From Flavobacterium lotistagni (GTDB lineage: Bacteria; Bacteroidota; Bacteroidia; Flavobacteriales; Flavobacteriaceae): DNA of 64,000 nt. The first letter of the stretch is position 1. Each line of letters opens with the position of its first letter. Location: NCBI RefSeq assembly GCF_011392125.1, contig NZ_JAAJBU010000009.1, forward strand, positions 62,001 through 126,000, read 5' to 3'. This document shows, piece by piece, positions 24,902 through 34,020 of the stretch. The notes below the pieces were generated by a model. It was given only the letters and a program-made list of their open reading frames with translations, was not told the origin of the DNA and did not search any database. Position numbers and translations under genes: made by a program.

Positions 24902-27900
24902 ATGGAAAAAAAAATACTTTCCTTTTTGTTCTCGACCCGATTGATGGCCGTTTTGTTTCTGTCTTATGCTGTGGCGATGGCTACCGGAACTTTTATCGAA
25001 AGCGAGTACAACACTGATACTGCGAGAATACTGATATACAACACCAAATGGTTTGAAGCCATTCACGTTTTTTTTCTGATTAATTTTTTCGGGAATATTA
25101 AAAAATACCAGCTTTACAAAAAAGAAAAATGGGCCACTTTGCTGCTGCATTTGTCTTTCATTTTTATCATTATCGGCGCGGCCATTACTCGTTATATCAG
25201 TTACGAAGGCATGATGCCCATTCGCGAAGGCGCTACCGAGAACAAATTTTATTCAGACCGTACTTATTTATCTGTTTTTGTTGATGGTGAATACAAAGGC
25301 GCAACCAAACGCCGCATTTTTGAAAACCCGCTTTTACTTTCACCGGTTACCGACAACCATTTCAGTCTTCGAAAAGATTTTGCCGACATACCGTTTGAAA
25401 TCAGTTACAAAAATTATCTCATGGGCGCAACCGAAACCATTCAGCCCAATGAGAAAGGAAGGGTTCACTTGAAAATGGTCGAATCCGGTGGCGGACAAAG
25501 ACACGAGCATTTTCTGGTGGAAGGCCAAATTGCGAACATCCACAACCTGCTTTTTAGCCTGAATAAATTTGTGAAAGGCGCGATTAATATTACCACGAGC
25601 GGTGATCAATATACCATTCAATCGCCCTTCGAAGGACAATTCATGCGCATGGCTGATAAAATGCAAGGCAAAGTAGCTAAAGATACTGCCCAACCGTTAA
25701 TGTTGCGCTCATTGTATAATGTGGGCGGACAACAATTCGTTTTTCCAGAAGCGCCAATTAAAGGTTTTAAAGCCTACAAATCCAATAATGATTTCAAAGC
25801 CAAAAAACACGACGATGCTTTGATTGTTACAGTCAAATCGCAAGGCCAGGAGAAAGAAATTACGCTTTTAGGTTCGAAAGGTAAGTCTGGCGAACCACAA
25901 ATATTTACCATCGGCAAACTTGATTTCACCTTGAGTTTCGGCAGCAAAGTATACGAATTGCCGTTCCAAATTAGGCTCAATGATTTTATCGCGTCTAAAT
26001 ATCCGGGTACTGATAAAAGTTATTCGGCCTTCGAAAGCCAAGTCACGGTTTTAGATAAGAACAAGCAAACCGACGCCCGAATCTACATGAATCACATCCT
26101 GGATTTTGAAGGTTATCGGTTTTTTCAATCTTCGTTCGATCCGGATGAAAGAGGCACAGTACTGTCGGTGAACCACGATTTCTGGGGAACCAATATTACT
26201 TATCTAGGTTACTTTTTGCTATTCTTTTCACTCATGGCGATTCTGTTTACCAAACATTCGCGTTTCGCCGATTTGAAGCGCAAACTCGAAGATGTGAAAA
26301 CAAAGAAATCCCAATTTTTAACGGTATTGCTGTTGCTGTTGGGTGTGTCCGCTTTTTCTCAAGATCACGCTCGTCATGCACCAAGCATCCAGCAAATCGA
26401 CTCGTTAATCTTTAGCCATAAAATTACTGAAGCGCACGCAGGCAAATTTGGCCGTTTGGTAGTGCAGGATGAAGGCGGACGAATGAAACCGGTCAATACG
26501 TTTTCGTCTGAATTGTTGCGTAAGGTCAGCAAGAGCGATACCTACAAAGGCATGAACTCGGATCAGGTGTTTTTGTCGATGGTACAATTTCCGCGCATTT
26601 GGTTCGAAGTGCCGTTGATTTACATCAAGAACGGAAACGACAGTATTCGCAAAATCATCGGTTTAGATCCGAAAGAAAAATATGCCCCTTTTATTAAATT
26701 CTTCGACAATCGCGGTAACTACAAACTTTCGCCTTATTTGGATGAAGCCTACAAAGCTGCCAATCCGGACCAATTTCAAAAAGACTTTATCGAAACCGAC
26801 CGCAAAGTCAATTTGTTGAATTCAGCATTGACAGGAAGTATTTTAAGAATATTTCCCGTTCCGAACGATCCGAACAACAAATGGATTTCTTATCTCGAAT
26901 TGGATCAGGCCAACATTCACGGCATCGATTCGACTTTTACCAAAAATATTTTACCGCTCTACATGAGTGTTTTAGATAGTGCTGCTCTCGGCAAGAATTA
27001 TGTCAACGCCGATTTTTATTTGCAAAGCATAGAGAATTACCAGAAGAAGTTCGGAAAGACTGTGCGTCCGAGCGACGACAAAATCGATTCGGAAATCACT
27101 TATAACAAGTACGATATTTTCAAGAAGCTCTATTACTTATATATGCTTACTGGCGTGTTGATGCTGATTTTTACTATCGTCAATATCTTTTTTGAGAAAA
27201 AATTCATACGCTGGGTAATCAACGGTTTTCACATTCTAATTGGGCTTTTGTTTTTGTTGCATACGGCCGGACTTGCCGCGCGTTGGTATATTTCGGGTCA
27301 TGCGCCGTGGAGTGATGCATACGAAAGTATGATTTATGTGGCTTGGGCAACGATGTTCTTTACGCTGGCTTTCGATATCAAATCGAAGTTGACTGTGGCT
27401 TCTGGTACTTTTGTGGCCTCGATGATTCTGATGATCGCGCACTGGAACTGGATGGATCCGTCGATTGCGAACCTACAACCGGTTTTGAATTCCTATTGGC
27501 TGATGATTCACGTGGCGGTTATCGTTGCGAGTTACGGTCCGTTTACGCTAGCAATGGTGCTTGGCGTAGTATCTTTGATTCTGATGTTGTTCACCAATGA
27601 GAAAAACAAAACCAAAATGGATTTGAACATCAAGGAAATCACTTACATCAACGAAATGGCTTTAACAATTGGTTTAGTGATGCTCACCATCGGGAACTTC
27701 TTGGGCGGGCAATGGGCCAACGAAAGCTGGGGCCGTTATTGGGGTTGGGATCCGAAAGAAACTTGGGCGCTGATTAGTATTATGATTTACGCGTTCGTCA
27801 TTCACGCCCGATTTGTACCGAGTTTGCGCGGCAAATGGATTTTCAATTTGATGAGTATTGTTGCTTTCTATTCTATTTTAATGACTTATTTCGGAGTGAA

Positions 27901-28039
27901 TTTTTACCTAACCGGAATGCATTCCTACGCTAGCGGCGATAAAGTAGTGACGCCGGCTTTTGTTTATTATTCCGTTGGATGCGTGGTGTTGTTAGGCTTG
28001 GCTTCGTATTTCAGTTACCGCAGGCATTGGAAGAAATAG
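24902..28039 (+). CDS. ccsA: Cytochrome c biogenesis protein, ResB (CcsB)-CcsA fusion
   Basis: A 1045-residue membrane protein that joins the two parts of system II cytochrome c synthetase, which delivers and attaches haem to apocytochromes on the periplasmic side. About the first 470 residues are ResB/CcsB-like: membrane helices near the start, a long periplasmic domain and a helix before LFTKHSRF. A second signal-like helix (FLTVLLLLLGVSAFSQ) precedes a periplasmic linker. The C-terminal ~300 residues are CcsA, with the WWD-type haem motif NESWGRYWGWDPKETWAL and conserved His residues (HTAGLAARWY, MIHVAVI). The start is ATG 24902, because TTG 24857 is upstream of the promoter box. Confidence 0.92.
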   Translation: MEKKILSFLFSTRLMAVLFLSYAVAMATGTFIESEYNTDTARILIYNTKWFEAIHVFFLINFFGNIKKYQLYKKEKWATLLLHLSFIFIIIGAAITRYISYEGMMPIREGATENKFYSDRTYLSVFVDGEYKGATKRRIFENPLLLSPVTDNHFSLRKDFADIPFEISYKNYLMGATETIQPNEKGRVHLKMVESGGGQRHEHFLVEGQIANIHNLLFSLNKFVKGAINITTSGDQYTIQSPFEGQFMRMADKMQGKVAKDTAQPLMLRSLYNVGGQQFVFPEAPIKGFKAYKSNNDFKAKKHDDALIVTVKSQGQEKEITLLGSKGKSGEPQIFTIGKLDFTLSFGSKVYELPFQIRLNDFIASKYPGTDKSYSAFESQVTVLDKNKQTDARIYMNHILDFEGYRFFQSSFDPDERGTVLSVNHDFWGTNITYLGYFLLFFSLMAILFTKHSRFADLKRKLEDVKTKKSQFLTVLLLLLGVSAFSQDHARHAPSIQQIDSLIFSHKITEAHAGKFGRLVVQDEGGRMKPVNTFSSELLRKVSKSDTYKGMNSDQVFLSMVQFPRIWFEVPLIYIKNGNDSIRKIIGLDPKEKYAPFIKFFDNRGNYKLSPYLDEAYKAANPDQFQKDFIETDRKVNLLNSALTGSILRIFPVPNDPNNKWISYLELDQANIHGIDSTFTKNILPLYMSVLDSAALGKNYVNADFYLQSIENYQKKFGKTVRPSDDKIDSEITYNKYDIFKKLYYLYMLTGVLMLIFTIVNIFFEKKFIRWVINGFHILIGLLFLLHTAGLAARWYISGHAPWSDAYESMIYVAWATMFFTLAFDIKSKLTVASGTFVASMILMIAHWNWMDPSIANLQPVLNSYWLMIHVAVIVASYGPFTLAMVLGVVSLILMLFTNEKNKTKMDLNIKEITYINEMALTIGLVMLTIGNFLGGQWANESWGRYWGWDPKETWALISIMIYAFVIHARFVPSLRGKWIFNLMSIVAFYSILMTYFGVNFYLTGMHSYASGDKVVTPAFVYYSVGCVVLLGLASYFSYRRHWKK

Positions 28040-28096
28040 TCGTTACAATTGTCGGTTCTGTCAATAGGTTTTATAACTAACTTTAAAAGATTTGTC

Positions 28097-28687
28097 ATGA
28101 GAAATTTATTTTTAGTCTTGTTTGGTTCCTTGCTACTGAGTTGTCAAGGCCAATCGAAGAAAGTTGATCCAACCAACAACAATAGTAACACAACAAAAAC
28201 TATGGAAAAGCAAAACATTTATCAATTCAAAGTCGAGACGCTTTCCGGCGATACATTTGACTTTAGCAGTTTGAAAGGCAAAAAGATTTTAGTAGTCAAC
28301 ACAGCATCAAAATGCGGATTGACGCCACAATATAAAGAACTCGAAGCTTTATATAAAAAGTACAAAGACCGCAATTTGGTAATCGTTGGTTTTCCGGCAA
28401 ACAATTTCGGACAGCAAGAACCGGGTACGAATGCCGAAATCAGTACTTTCTGCGAACGCAACTACGGCGTAACTTTTCCTATGATGGCTAAAATTTCGGT
28501 CAAAGGAAACGACATGCATCCGCTGTATCAATTCCTGACGCAAAAGGCGAAAAACGGAGTACAGGATTCTGAAGTAGAATGGAATTTTCAGAAGTATTTA
28601 ATCAATGAAAATGGCGAACTAGATCAAGTCATTTCCCCGCAAGTATTGCCCAATGACAGTTCAATCACGAGTTGGATTGAAAAATAA
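28097..28687 (+). CDS. Glutathione peroxidase-family lipoprotein
   Basis: A 196-residue thiol peroxidase of the GPx family. ATG 28097 gives a lipoprotein signal (NLFLVLFGSLLLSCQG, lipobox LLSC), so the enzyme should be membrane-anchored outside the cytoplasm. The catalytic part keeps the peroxidatic Cys in NTASKCGLTP, the Gln in FPANNFGQQEPG and the Trp/Asn in WNFQKYL; a second Cys (STFCERNYG) suggests a thioredoxin-type cycle rather than glutathione. An internal ATG at 28202 could start a cytoplasmic form. It converges with the GNAT gene with a 2-bp gap. Confidence 0.88.
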   Translation: MRNLFLVLFGSLLLSCQGQSKKVDPTNNNSNTTKTMEKQNIYQFKVETLSGDTFDFSSLKGKKILVVNTASKCGLTPQYKELEALYKKYKDRNLVIVGFPANNFGQQEPGTNAEISTFCERNYGVTFPMMAKISVKGNDMHPLYQFLTQKAKNGVQDSEVEWNFQKYLINENGELDQVISPQVLPNDSSITSWIEK

Positions 28688-28689
28688 AC

Positions 28690-29187
28690 CTATTTCAAAA
28701 TCAGTTGCATCAACTGCAAGTCAAGCCATTTGCCGAACTTGAAACCGACTTCTTTTAAAATTCCGTTTTCAGTAAAGCCGAATTTTTTATGAAAGGCAAT
28801 GCTCTCGTGGTTGGCTGCGTCTATTCCACCAATCATAACGTGATAACCTTCTGATTTGGCCAAAGCGATAAGCTCGGTGAGCAACAAACTGCCGATGCCT
28901 TTTCCGATACAATTTTCTGCTACATAAACCGAATGTTCCACCGTGAACTGATAGCCGATTTTTTCGCGAAAGGTACCGTAAGTACCAAAACCAACTACTT
29001 TTTGGTCCAAAATTGCTACAACAATCGGAAAATTTTTGGATTGTTTTTCTTCGAACCACTTTAGTTGTTCTTCTAAGGTAATGTCGTCGTATAAGTAATT
29101 AGCGGTGCTATTGCGAATCGCGTGGTTAACAATCGACAGAATTTCAGGTATATCAGCGGCTTTGGCTTTTCTAAGTTGGGCTTTCAT
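28690..29187 (-). CDS. GNAT N-acetyltransferase (phosphinothricin acetyltransferase-like)
   Basis: A 165-residue acetyl-CoA-dependent N-acetyltransferase. The N-terminal block AKAADIPEILSIVNHAIRN and the VEHSVYVAENCIGKGIGSLLL segment, which forms the acetyl-CoA pyrophosphate loop (Q/RxxGxG/A-like KGIGS), are typical of the Pat/Bar-like branch, as is HESIAFHKKFGF near the end. The natural amine substrate is not known; in this branch it can be methionine sulfone/sulfoximine or a similar amino acid. It lies 6 bp downstream of the thioredoxin-like gene and is probably cotranscribed. Confidence 0.85.
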   Translation of the reverse strand: MKAQLRKAKAADIPEILSIVNHAIRNSTANYLYDDITLEEQLKWFEEKQSKNFPIVVAILDQKVVGFGTYGTFREKIGYQFTVEHSVYVAENCIGKGIGSLLLTELIALAKSEGYHVMIGGIDAANHESIAFHKKFGFTENGILKEVGFKFGKWLDLQLMQLILK

Positions 29188-29193
29188 CTCGAT

Positions 29194-30381
29194 TTATTTT
29201 TGGCCGAGCGCCAATAAAATTTCATCTGCTTCCTTGGTTTTCCAGCCCATCGCGGCATTTCTGTTTTTGGCCTTGGTTGCCCATGCGATGGCTTCAGACT
29301 TGTTTTGGATTTTTTGGTACAACTTCGAAAGAAGGATTTGTGAGTCGTAAGTTTCGTTGAGTTTGGCCGATTGTAAAGCCCAATCAATGGCGTATTTCAA
29401 ACTTTCGGTGTCGGCCACGTATTTCAAATAATTGCTGGCAATATCTTCTAACGCGCGCGCATTTTTACTCAGGAATTTATCGGTTGAAGCCAAAGTTACC
29501 GCTTTGTATTTCTTCCAGTTTTTAGTTTTCTCTGCCATCTTCATATCGAAATCGAAAAGTAAAGAATCGTTTTTGACCGTATTAATTTTTTGCGCGATTC
29601 GCCTTTTTTTCTCGTAAGTGATGGTGTCGCGCATTTCAAAGGCTGGTGTTAGCATTTCGGTAACGATGTTTTCCATTTTGCGCTGGATGCGTTTGGCCGA
29701 TGCAACAGCTTCAAATTCCTTTTGATGTGCCATGACATACTGAAATTCTCGCGATTGGATATCGGTTACGCCGTTGGCAATAATCTTCCAGTTGATGCTC
29801 GATACGAGTTGTGCTTCAGTTTGCGTTGCCAAGTATTTGTGTGCAATAGGTGAGAGCAGGCTGCGGTCACGGCCTTTGTTGAGTGCGGAAAGATAAGCGA
29901 GGCATTTGTCGGGATTGCTTACGTCGGACAGAAATTCTTTTTCGAGATATGGAAGCTGCTTTTCTTTGGTCAGCGCGTTTTTGGCTTCGGCAATAAAATG
30001 CTCTGATTTGTATTCGCCGCTGATGTTATAAAGTTCGTTACCGTCTTGATCAATGAAAACAAAAGTCGGGAAGAATTTCACACCATATTTCTTTTTGAAC
30101 ATTTCGCCTTCTCCTTTTTCGATATCTTGGCCGGCAACGACAAAGTTCTTGTTCATGAAATGAATCACCAGCGTATCGGTAAAAACCTCTTTCTTCATTT
30201 TGTTGCAATGCGTACACCAAGTCGCATATAGCATATAAAAAATGGGTTTGTGCTCTTTTTTAGACCGTTGCAAGACCGATTGATAACCGCTTTCGTCTAA
30301 TTCCAGATACGGTTGAGCGCTGAGTCGGGCCGAGAAATTCATGGCGAACAACGTCAAGAAAATAGCGAATTTTATTTTCAT
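29194..30381 (-). CDS. Periplasmic thioredoxin-fold protein
   Basis: A 395-residue exported protein. ATG 30381 gives the signal peptide (KIKFAIFLTLFAMNF, cleavage near LSAQ). Residues ~25-140 are a thioredoxin fold of the DUF255/DsbD-gamma kind, with the redox site WCTHCNKM and the cis-Pro region KFFPTFVFID. The remaining ~250 residues are helical and Lys-rich, resembling a TPR-like array (YAIDWALQSAKLN...IAWATKAKN). Likely a thiol-disulfide exchange or chaperone role in the periplasm. -7 box TATATTTG at 30422-30429. Confidence 0.83.
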   Translation of the reverse strand: MKIKFAIFLTLFAMNFSARLSAQPYLELDESGYQSVLQRSKKEHKPIFYMLYATWCTHCNKMKKEVFTDTLVIHFMNKNFVVAGQDIEKGEGEMFKKKYGVKFFPTFVFIDQDGNELYNISGEYKSEHFIAEAKNALTKEKQLPYLEKEFLSDVSNPDKCLAYLSALNKGRDRSLLSPIAHKYLATQTEAQLVSSINWKIIANGVTDIQSREFQYVMAHQKEFEAVASAKRIQRKMENIVTEMLTPAFEMRDTITYEKKRRIAQKINTVKNDSLLFDFDMKMAEKTKNWKKYKAVTLASTDKFLSKNARALEDIASNYLKYVADTESLKYAIDWALQSAKLNETYDSQILLSKLYQKIQNKSEAIAWATKAKNRNAAMGWKTKEADEILLALGQK

Positions 30382-30421
30382 CCGAAACAAATTTTAAGCT
30401 ACGGCAGCGGTTTGTTACGGG

Positions 30422-30429
30422 CAAATATA
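30422..30429 (-). promoter_or_regulatory. Putative -7 box of the thioredoxin-like/GNAT unit
   Basis: TATATTTG on the minus strand, about 40 bp before ATG 30381 and divergent from the menD promoter. Confidence 0.45.
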
Positions 30430-30484
30430 TTCGGTTTTTTTAGAAATTAGCTCTTAAAGAAGTGCTAAATTAGCGGCCAAGTCG

Positions 30485-30492
30485 TAAATTTG
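30485..30492 (+). promoter_or_regulatory. Putative menD promoter -7 box
   Basis: TAAATTTG, 18 bp before ATG 30511. The in-frame TTG at 30490 lies inside the box and cannot be the start of a transcript made from it. Confidence 0.5.
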
Positions 30493-30510
30493 CCTTTCAC
30501 TTCCAACCAA

Positions 30511-32172
30511 ATGAATTATCCGAAAATTCCTTTAGCGCAGAGCATCATCCAGATTTGTTTGGCCAAAGGCGTCACGCAAATTGTGATTTCTCCTGGCTCA
30601 CGCAACGCACCGCTAACATTGGGTTTTGCGAGTCATCCGAAGTTTACTTGTTATAGTATTGCCGACGAACGTTGTGCCGGATTTTTCGCCTTGGGAATTG
30701 CCCAACAAACCAATAAACCGGTGGCACTCGTTTGTACTTCGGGTTCGGCCGTGCTGAATTATTATCCTGCGGTGGCAGAAGCTTTTTATAGTCAGATTCC
30801 GCTCGTGGTGATTTCTGCCGATCGTCCTTTGAATAAGATTGATATTGGTGATGGACAAACCATTCGCCAGATGAATGTGTTGCTGAATCACTCGTTGTAT
30901 AATGCCAATTTGACCGAAGTAGCTTCAGCCGAAAACGACTTTAAAATCAACGAAGCAATCACAGTGGCACATACCAGAAAAGGCCCGACACACATCAACG
31001 CTCCGTTTGAGGAACCGTTGTATCAGATGGTCAAAAAACCTTCGGTCGACCCGACGATTTCTGCTTTTTTAAAGGTTTTTAGAAGTATTTCCATTGAAGA
31101 CATTATCGCTTGCACCAACATCTGGAACTCAGCCAAAAAGAAATTGATTTTAGTAGGCGTCAATCCGCCGAATGATATTGAGCAGAAGATTATCAACATC
31201 GTGGCTGCCGATCCGTCGGTAGTAGTCATGACCGAATCGACTTCGAACTTACACCATCCGACTTTTGTTAATCATATCGATACACTTATTACACCTTTTA
31301 AAGAGAAAGATTTTTTGGCTTTCCAACCTGAAATCCTGATTACTTTTGGCGGTATGATTGTTTCTAAACGCATCAAAACGTTGCTTAGAACTTACCGACC
31401 GGAACACCATTGGCATATTGATCCGCTCAGGGCTTACAATACTTTTGGTGCTTTGGCCCATCATTTTGAAGTGCATCCGAATGATTTTTTTCATCAGATA
31501 TTGCCGTTTACTAAAATTGTGAAAAGCGATTATGCCGAGAAAATTCAACGTATCAAAAAGGCGAGAGAACTCAAGCACCAGCAATATTTGTCGAAGATTC
31601 CTTTTTCCGATTTAAAGGTTTTCGATTTGATTTTGCCTTCATTGCCTAAAAATTCCCAACTGCAAATCAGCAATAGTGCAGCGATTCGCTATGCGTTATT
31701 GTTCGACATCGACTCCAGTATTTCGGTATTTTGCAATCGTGGTACCAGCGGCATTGACGGCAGTACATCAACCGCTATCGGTGCGGCCGTAGCAAGTTCG
31801 AAACCCACAACATTAATTACGGGCGACATTGGATTTTTATACGATAGCAATGCGCTTTGGAACCAATACATCCCGAAAAATTTTAAGATAATCATTATCA
31901 ACAACGGCGGTGGCGGTATTTTCAGGATTCTGCCCGGGCATCAGGAAAATAAGCTGTTCAACACTTTTTTCGAAACCTCACATTGTCTAACAGCAGCGCA
32001 TTTGGCTCAAATGTACGGCTTTGAATACCATATTGCCAGCGACGAAAGCAGTTTGAAATCGGGAATGGAGTCGCTTTACAGTCAGGATATGAAACCAGCC
32101 ATTTTGGAGATTTTTACCCCAACCTTAGACAACGACAAGATTTTATTGCAGTACTTCAAGGAATTGGTTTAA
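30511..32172 (+). CDS. menD: SEPHCHC synthase MenD
   Basis: A 553-residue thiamine-diphosphate enzyme that joins isochorismate and 2-oxoglutarate, the first committed step of menaquinone synthesis. The N-terminal VISPGSRNAPL and DERCAGFFALG are typical of MenD, CTSGSAVLNYYPAVAEAF follows, and the ThDP/Mg motif is GDIGFLYDSNALWN...NNGGGGIF. Length matches the family. ATG 30511 is chosen because TTG 30490 overlaps the promoter. No menF or menH homologue is beside it. An S1-domain gene follows after 33 bp, with its own -7 box. Confidence 0.97.
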   Translation: MNYPKIPLAQSIIQICLAKGVTQIVISPGSRNAPLTLGFASHPKFTCYSIADERCAGFFALGIAQQTNKPVALVCTSGSAVLNYYPAVAEAFYSQIPLVVISADRPLNKIDIGDGQTIRQMNVLLNHSLYNANLTEVASAENDFKINEAITVAHTRKGPTHINAPFEEPLYQMVKKPSVDPTISAFLKVFRSISIEDIIACTNIWNSAKKKLILVGVNPPNDIEQKIINIVAADPSVVVMTESTSNLHHPTFVNHIDTLITPFKEKDFLAFQPEILITFGGMIVSKRIKTLLRTYRPEHHWHIDPLRAYNTFGALAHHFEVHPNDFFHQILPFTKIVKSDYAEKIQRIKKARELKHQQYLSKIPFSDLKVFDLILPSLPKNSQLQISNSAAIRYALLFDIDSSISVFCNRGTSGIDGSTSTAIGAAVASSKPTTLITGDIGFLYDSNALWNQYIPKNFKIIIINNGGGGIFRILPGHQENKLFNTFFETSHCLTAAHLAQMYGFEYHIASDESSLKSGMESLYSQDMKPAILEIFTPTLDNDKILLQYFKELV

Positions 32173-32180
32173 AGGCTTCG

Positions 32181-32188
32181 TACTTTTG
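32181..32188 (+). promoter_or_regulatory. Putative -7 box of the S1-domain gene
   Basis: TACTTTTG, 17 bp before the ATG at 32206. A TTG at 32165-32167 is only 13 bp away, shorter than the usual spacer. Confidence 0.4.
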
Positions 32189-32205
32189 CCCAACAATCCA
32201 GCAAC

Positions 32206-33066
32206 ATGATCCAGATAGGAAGATACAATACCCTGACCATTTTACGCGATACTAAAATTGGGCTTTATTTAGGAAACCCGGAAGAAGATCCTGAAGGAAA
32301 ACACGACATTTTATTGCCGAATAAATATGTTCCCGAGCAGTTTCAAATTGGGGAAGAAATGGCAGTTTTTGTGTATCTCGATCACGAAGAAAGACCGGTA
32401 GCTACCACTTTGGAGCCTTACATTCTTTTGCATGAATTTGCTTTACTTCGCGTGAATTACGTGAATCAAGTAGGTGCTTTTCTCGATTGGGGTTTGGAGA
32501 AAGACCTTTTCGTTCCTTTCAAAGAACAAGCTCGGCCGATGGAGAAAGGAAAACGCTATTTGGTGTTTTTGTATATTGACGAGAAAACCAATCGCCTTGT
32601 AGCTTCGAGTAAAACCAATCAATTTTTGTCAAACGAAAACCTCGTGATTAAGAAAGGTGATGAAGTAGACTTAATTGTTTCGCACATTACCGATGTCGGA
32701 ATCAATGTTATTATCAATGAAGTGCATAAAGGTTTGGTCTATCGCGATGAAGTTTACGATGATTCGATTCGCACCGGCGACCGCATGATAGGTTATATCA
32801 AACAAATTCGCCCTGATCACAAAATTGACGTTTCCTTGCAAAAGCTCGGTTACGAAAATATAGAACCCAACGCTCAAAAGATTTTAGACGAACTAAAAGC
32901 CAGTCGAGGTTTCCTTCGTTTGAACGACAACAGCCATCCGGAGGACATCAAAACCGTTTTGCAGATGAGCAAGAAGACATTCAAAAAAGCCATTGGAGCG
33001 CTGTATAAAGACCGTTTGATTGAAATCAAAGAGGATGGTATTTACCTGATTCCAACCCAAAACTAA
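32206..33066 (+). CDS. CvfB/YitL-like S1 RNA-binding protein
   Basis: A 286-residue cytoplasmic protein of the CvfB family: tandem S1-like OB folds followed by a winged-helix-like C-terminus. The N-terminal GRYNTLTILRDTKIGLYLG, the S1 strand YVNQVGAFLDWGLEKDLFVP, a later repeat ISHITDVGINV-like segment and the terminal DIKTVLQMSKKTFKKAIGALY with its helix-turn-helix look all fit. In staphylococci CvfB affects virulence gene expression through RNA binding; here the target is unknown. Its position just after menD is, from memory, common in Flavobacteriia. Confidence 0.87.
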   Translation: MIQIGRYNTLTILRDTKIGLYLGNPEEDPEGKHDILLPNKYVPEQFQIGEEMAVFVYLDHEERPVATTLEPYILLHEFALLRVNYVNQVGAFLDWGLEKDLFVPFKEQARPMEKGKRYLVFLYIDEKTNRLVASSKTNQFLSNENLVIKKGDEVDLIVSHITDVGINVIINEVHKGLVYRDEVYDDSIRTGDRMIGYIKQIRPDHKIDVSLQKLGYENIEPNAQKILDELKASRGFLRLNDNSHPEDIKTVLQMSKKTFKKAIGALYKDRLIEIKEDGIYLIPTQN

Positions 33067-33089
33067 TTTTTATTTCTTGATTGATGTAG

Positions 33090-33118
33090 TTGCGGTCTGA
33101 ACTATAGTTTTATATTTG
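33090..33118 (+). promoter_or_regulatory. Promoter of the dioxygenase gene
   Basis: TTG (33090-33092), 18-bp spacer, TATATTTG (33111-33118). The -7 box is half covered by the palindrome at 33114-33129. Confidence 0.65.
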
Positions 33119-33129
33119 TATATACAAAT
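33114..33129. promoter_or_regulatory. Candidate operator, perfect 16-bp palindrome
   Basis: ATTTGTATATACAAAT is a perfect inverted repeat that overlaps the last five bases of the -7 box and the expected transcription start. This is the classic position for a repressor site. Confidence 0.55.
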
Positions 33130-33132
33130 GTT

Positions 33133-34020
33133 TTGATTTTGAAAAGGAAAGAATTTATAAAAACAATAGTAGGAGGAATGGCCATGGCATCATTACAACC
33201 GTTTTACAACTGGAGTCGGGATTTAAAAGAAACCGATATAAAGCTTCCCGTTTTGTTTATCGGTCATGGTTCTCCAATGAATGGAATTCAAGACAATGCG
33301 TTTTCGAGAACGTGGTCAAAATTCGGAAAGGAAATTCCCAGACCTAAAGCAGTTTTAGTCGTGTCGGCACATTGGCTTACCAATGGAACCCATATCACGG
33401 CAATGGCCCAACCGAAAACCATTCACGATTTTGGAGGATTCCCACAAGCGTTGTTCGACGTGCAATATCCGGCAAAAGGCCATCCGGAATTGGCAAAATT
33501 TACCACAAGTTTGATTACTTCAACAAAAGTAGGTTTGGATCATGATTGGGGTTTAGACCACGGCACTTGGACCATTGTGCGCCACATGTATCCCAATGCC
33601 GATATTCCCGTACTGCAGCTAAGTATCGATTACAATAAGCCGGCCCAGTATCATTTCGAACTCGCCAAAGAATTGTATTCACTACGAAGTAAAGGTGTGC
33701 TGATCATAGGTAGCGGCAATATGGTGCATAACCTTTCGATGGTGGCTTGGGATAAACTAAACGAACCCGAATACGGATATGATTGGGCTGTTGAAATGAA
33801 CGAACTGTTTAAAGAAAAAATCAGCAACCGAGATTTTAAATCATTAATTGATTACGAAAAACTTAATTCAGCCGCTAAGCTGGCCATTCCGAGTCCAGAC
33901 CATTATTATCCGCTATTGTATGCTTCAGCATTACAGGATTCAAAAGATGAGATTTCGTTTTTCAACGATAAAGCCGTCGGAGGTTCGCTAACAATGACTT
34001 CAGTAAAATGGGGCGTTTAA
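33133..34020 (+). CDS. ygiD: 4,5-DOPA dioxygenase extradiol-like protein
   Basis: A 295-residue member of the DODA/YgiD family (LigB-type extradiol ring cleavage, or oxidoreductase). The metal-binding region is visible in FIGHGSPMN, VVSAHW, LDHGTW and GSGNMVHNLS. No ATG fits: the nearby ATG at 33128 is out of frame and stops at once, and the first in-frame ATG (33178) is late. TTG at 33133 or 33139 must therefore start it, which gives an N-terminal KRKEFIKTIVGG stretch that looks like a weak Tat or Sec export signal. It converges with a PH-domain gene; the two stops share TTAA. Confidence 0.85.
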   Translation: MILKRKEFIKTIVGGMAMASLQPFYNWSRDLKETDIKLPVLFIGHGSPMNGIQDNAFSRTWSKFGKEIPRPKAVLVVSAHWLTNGTHITAMAQPKTIHDFGGFPQALFDVQYPAKGHPELAKFTTSLITSTKVGLDHDWGLDHGTWTIVRHMYPNADIPVLQLSIDYNKPAQYHFELAKELYSLRSKGVLIIGSGNMVHNLSMVAWDKLNEPEYGYDWAVEMNELFKEKISNRDFKSLIDYEKLNSAAKLAIPSPDHYYPLLYASALQDSKDEISFFNDKAVGGSLTMTSVKWGV

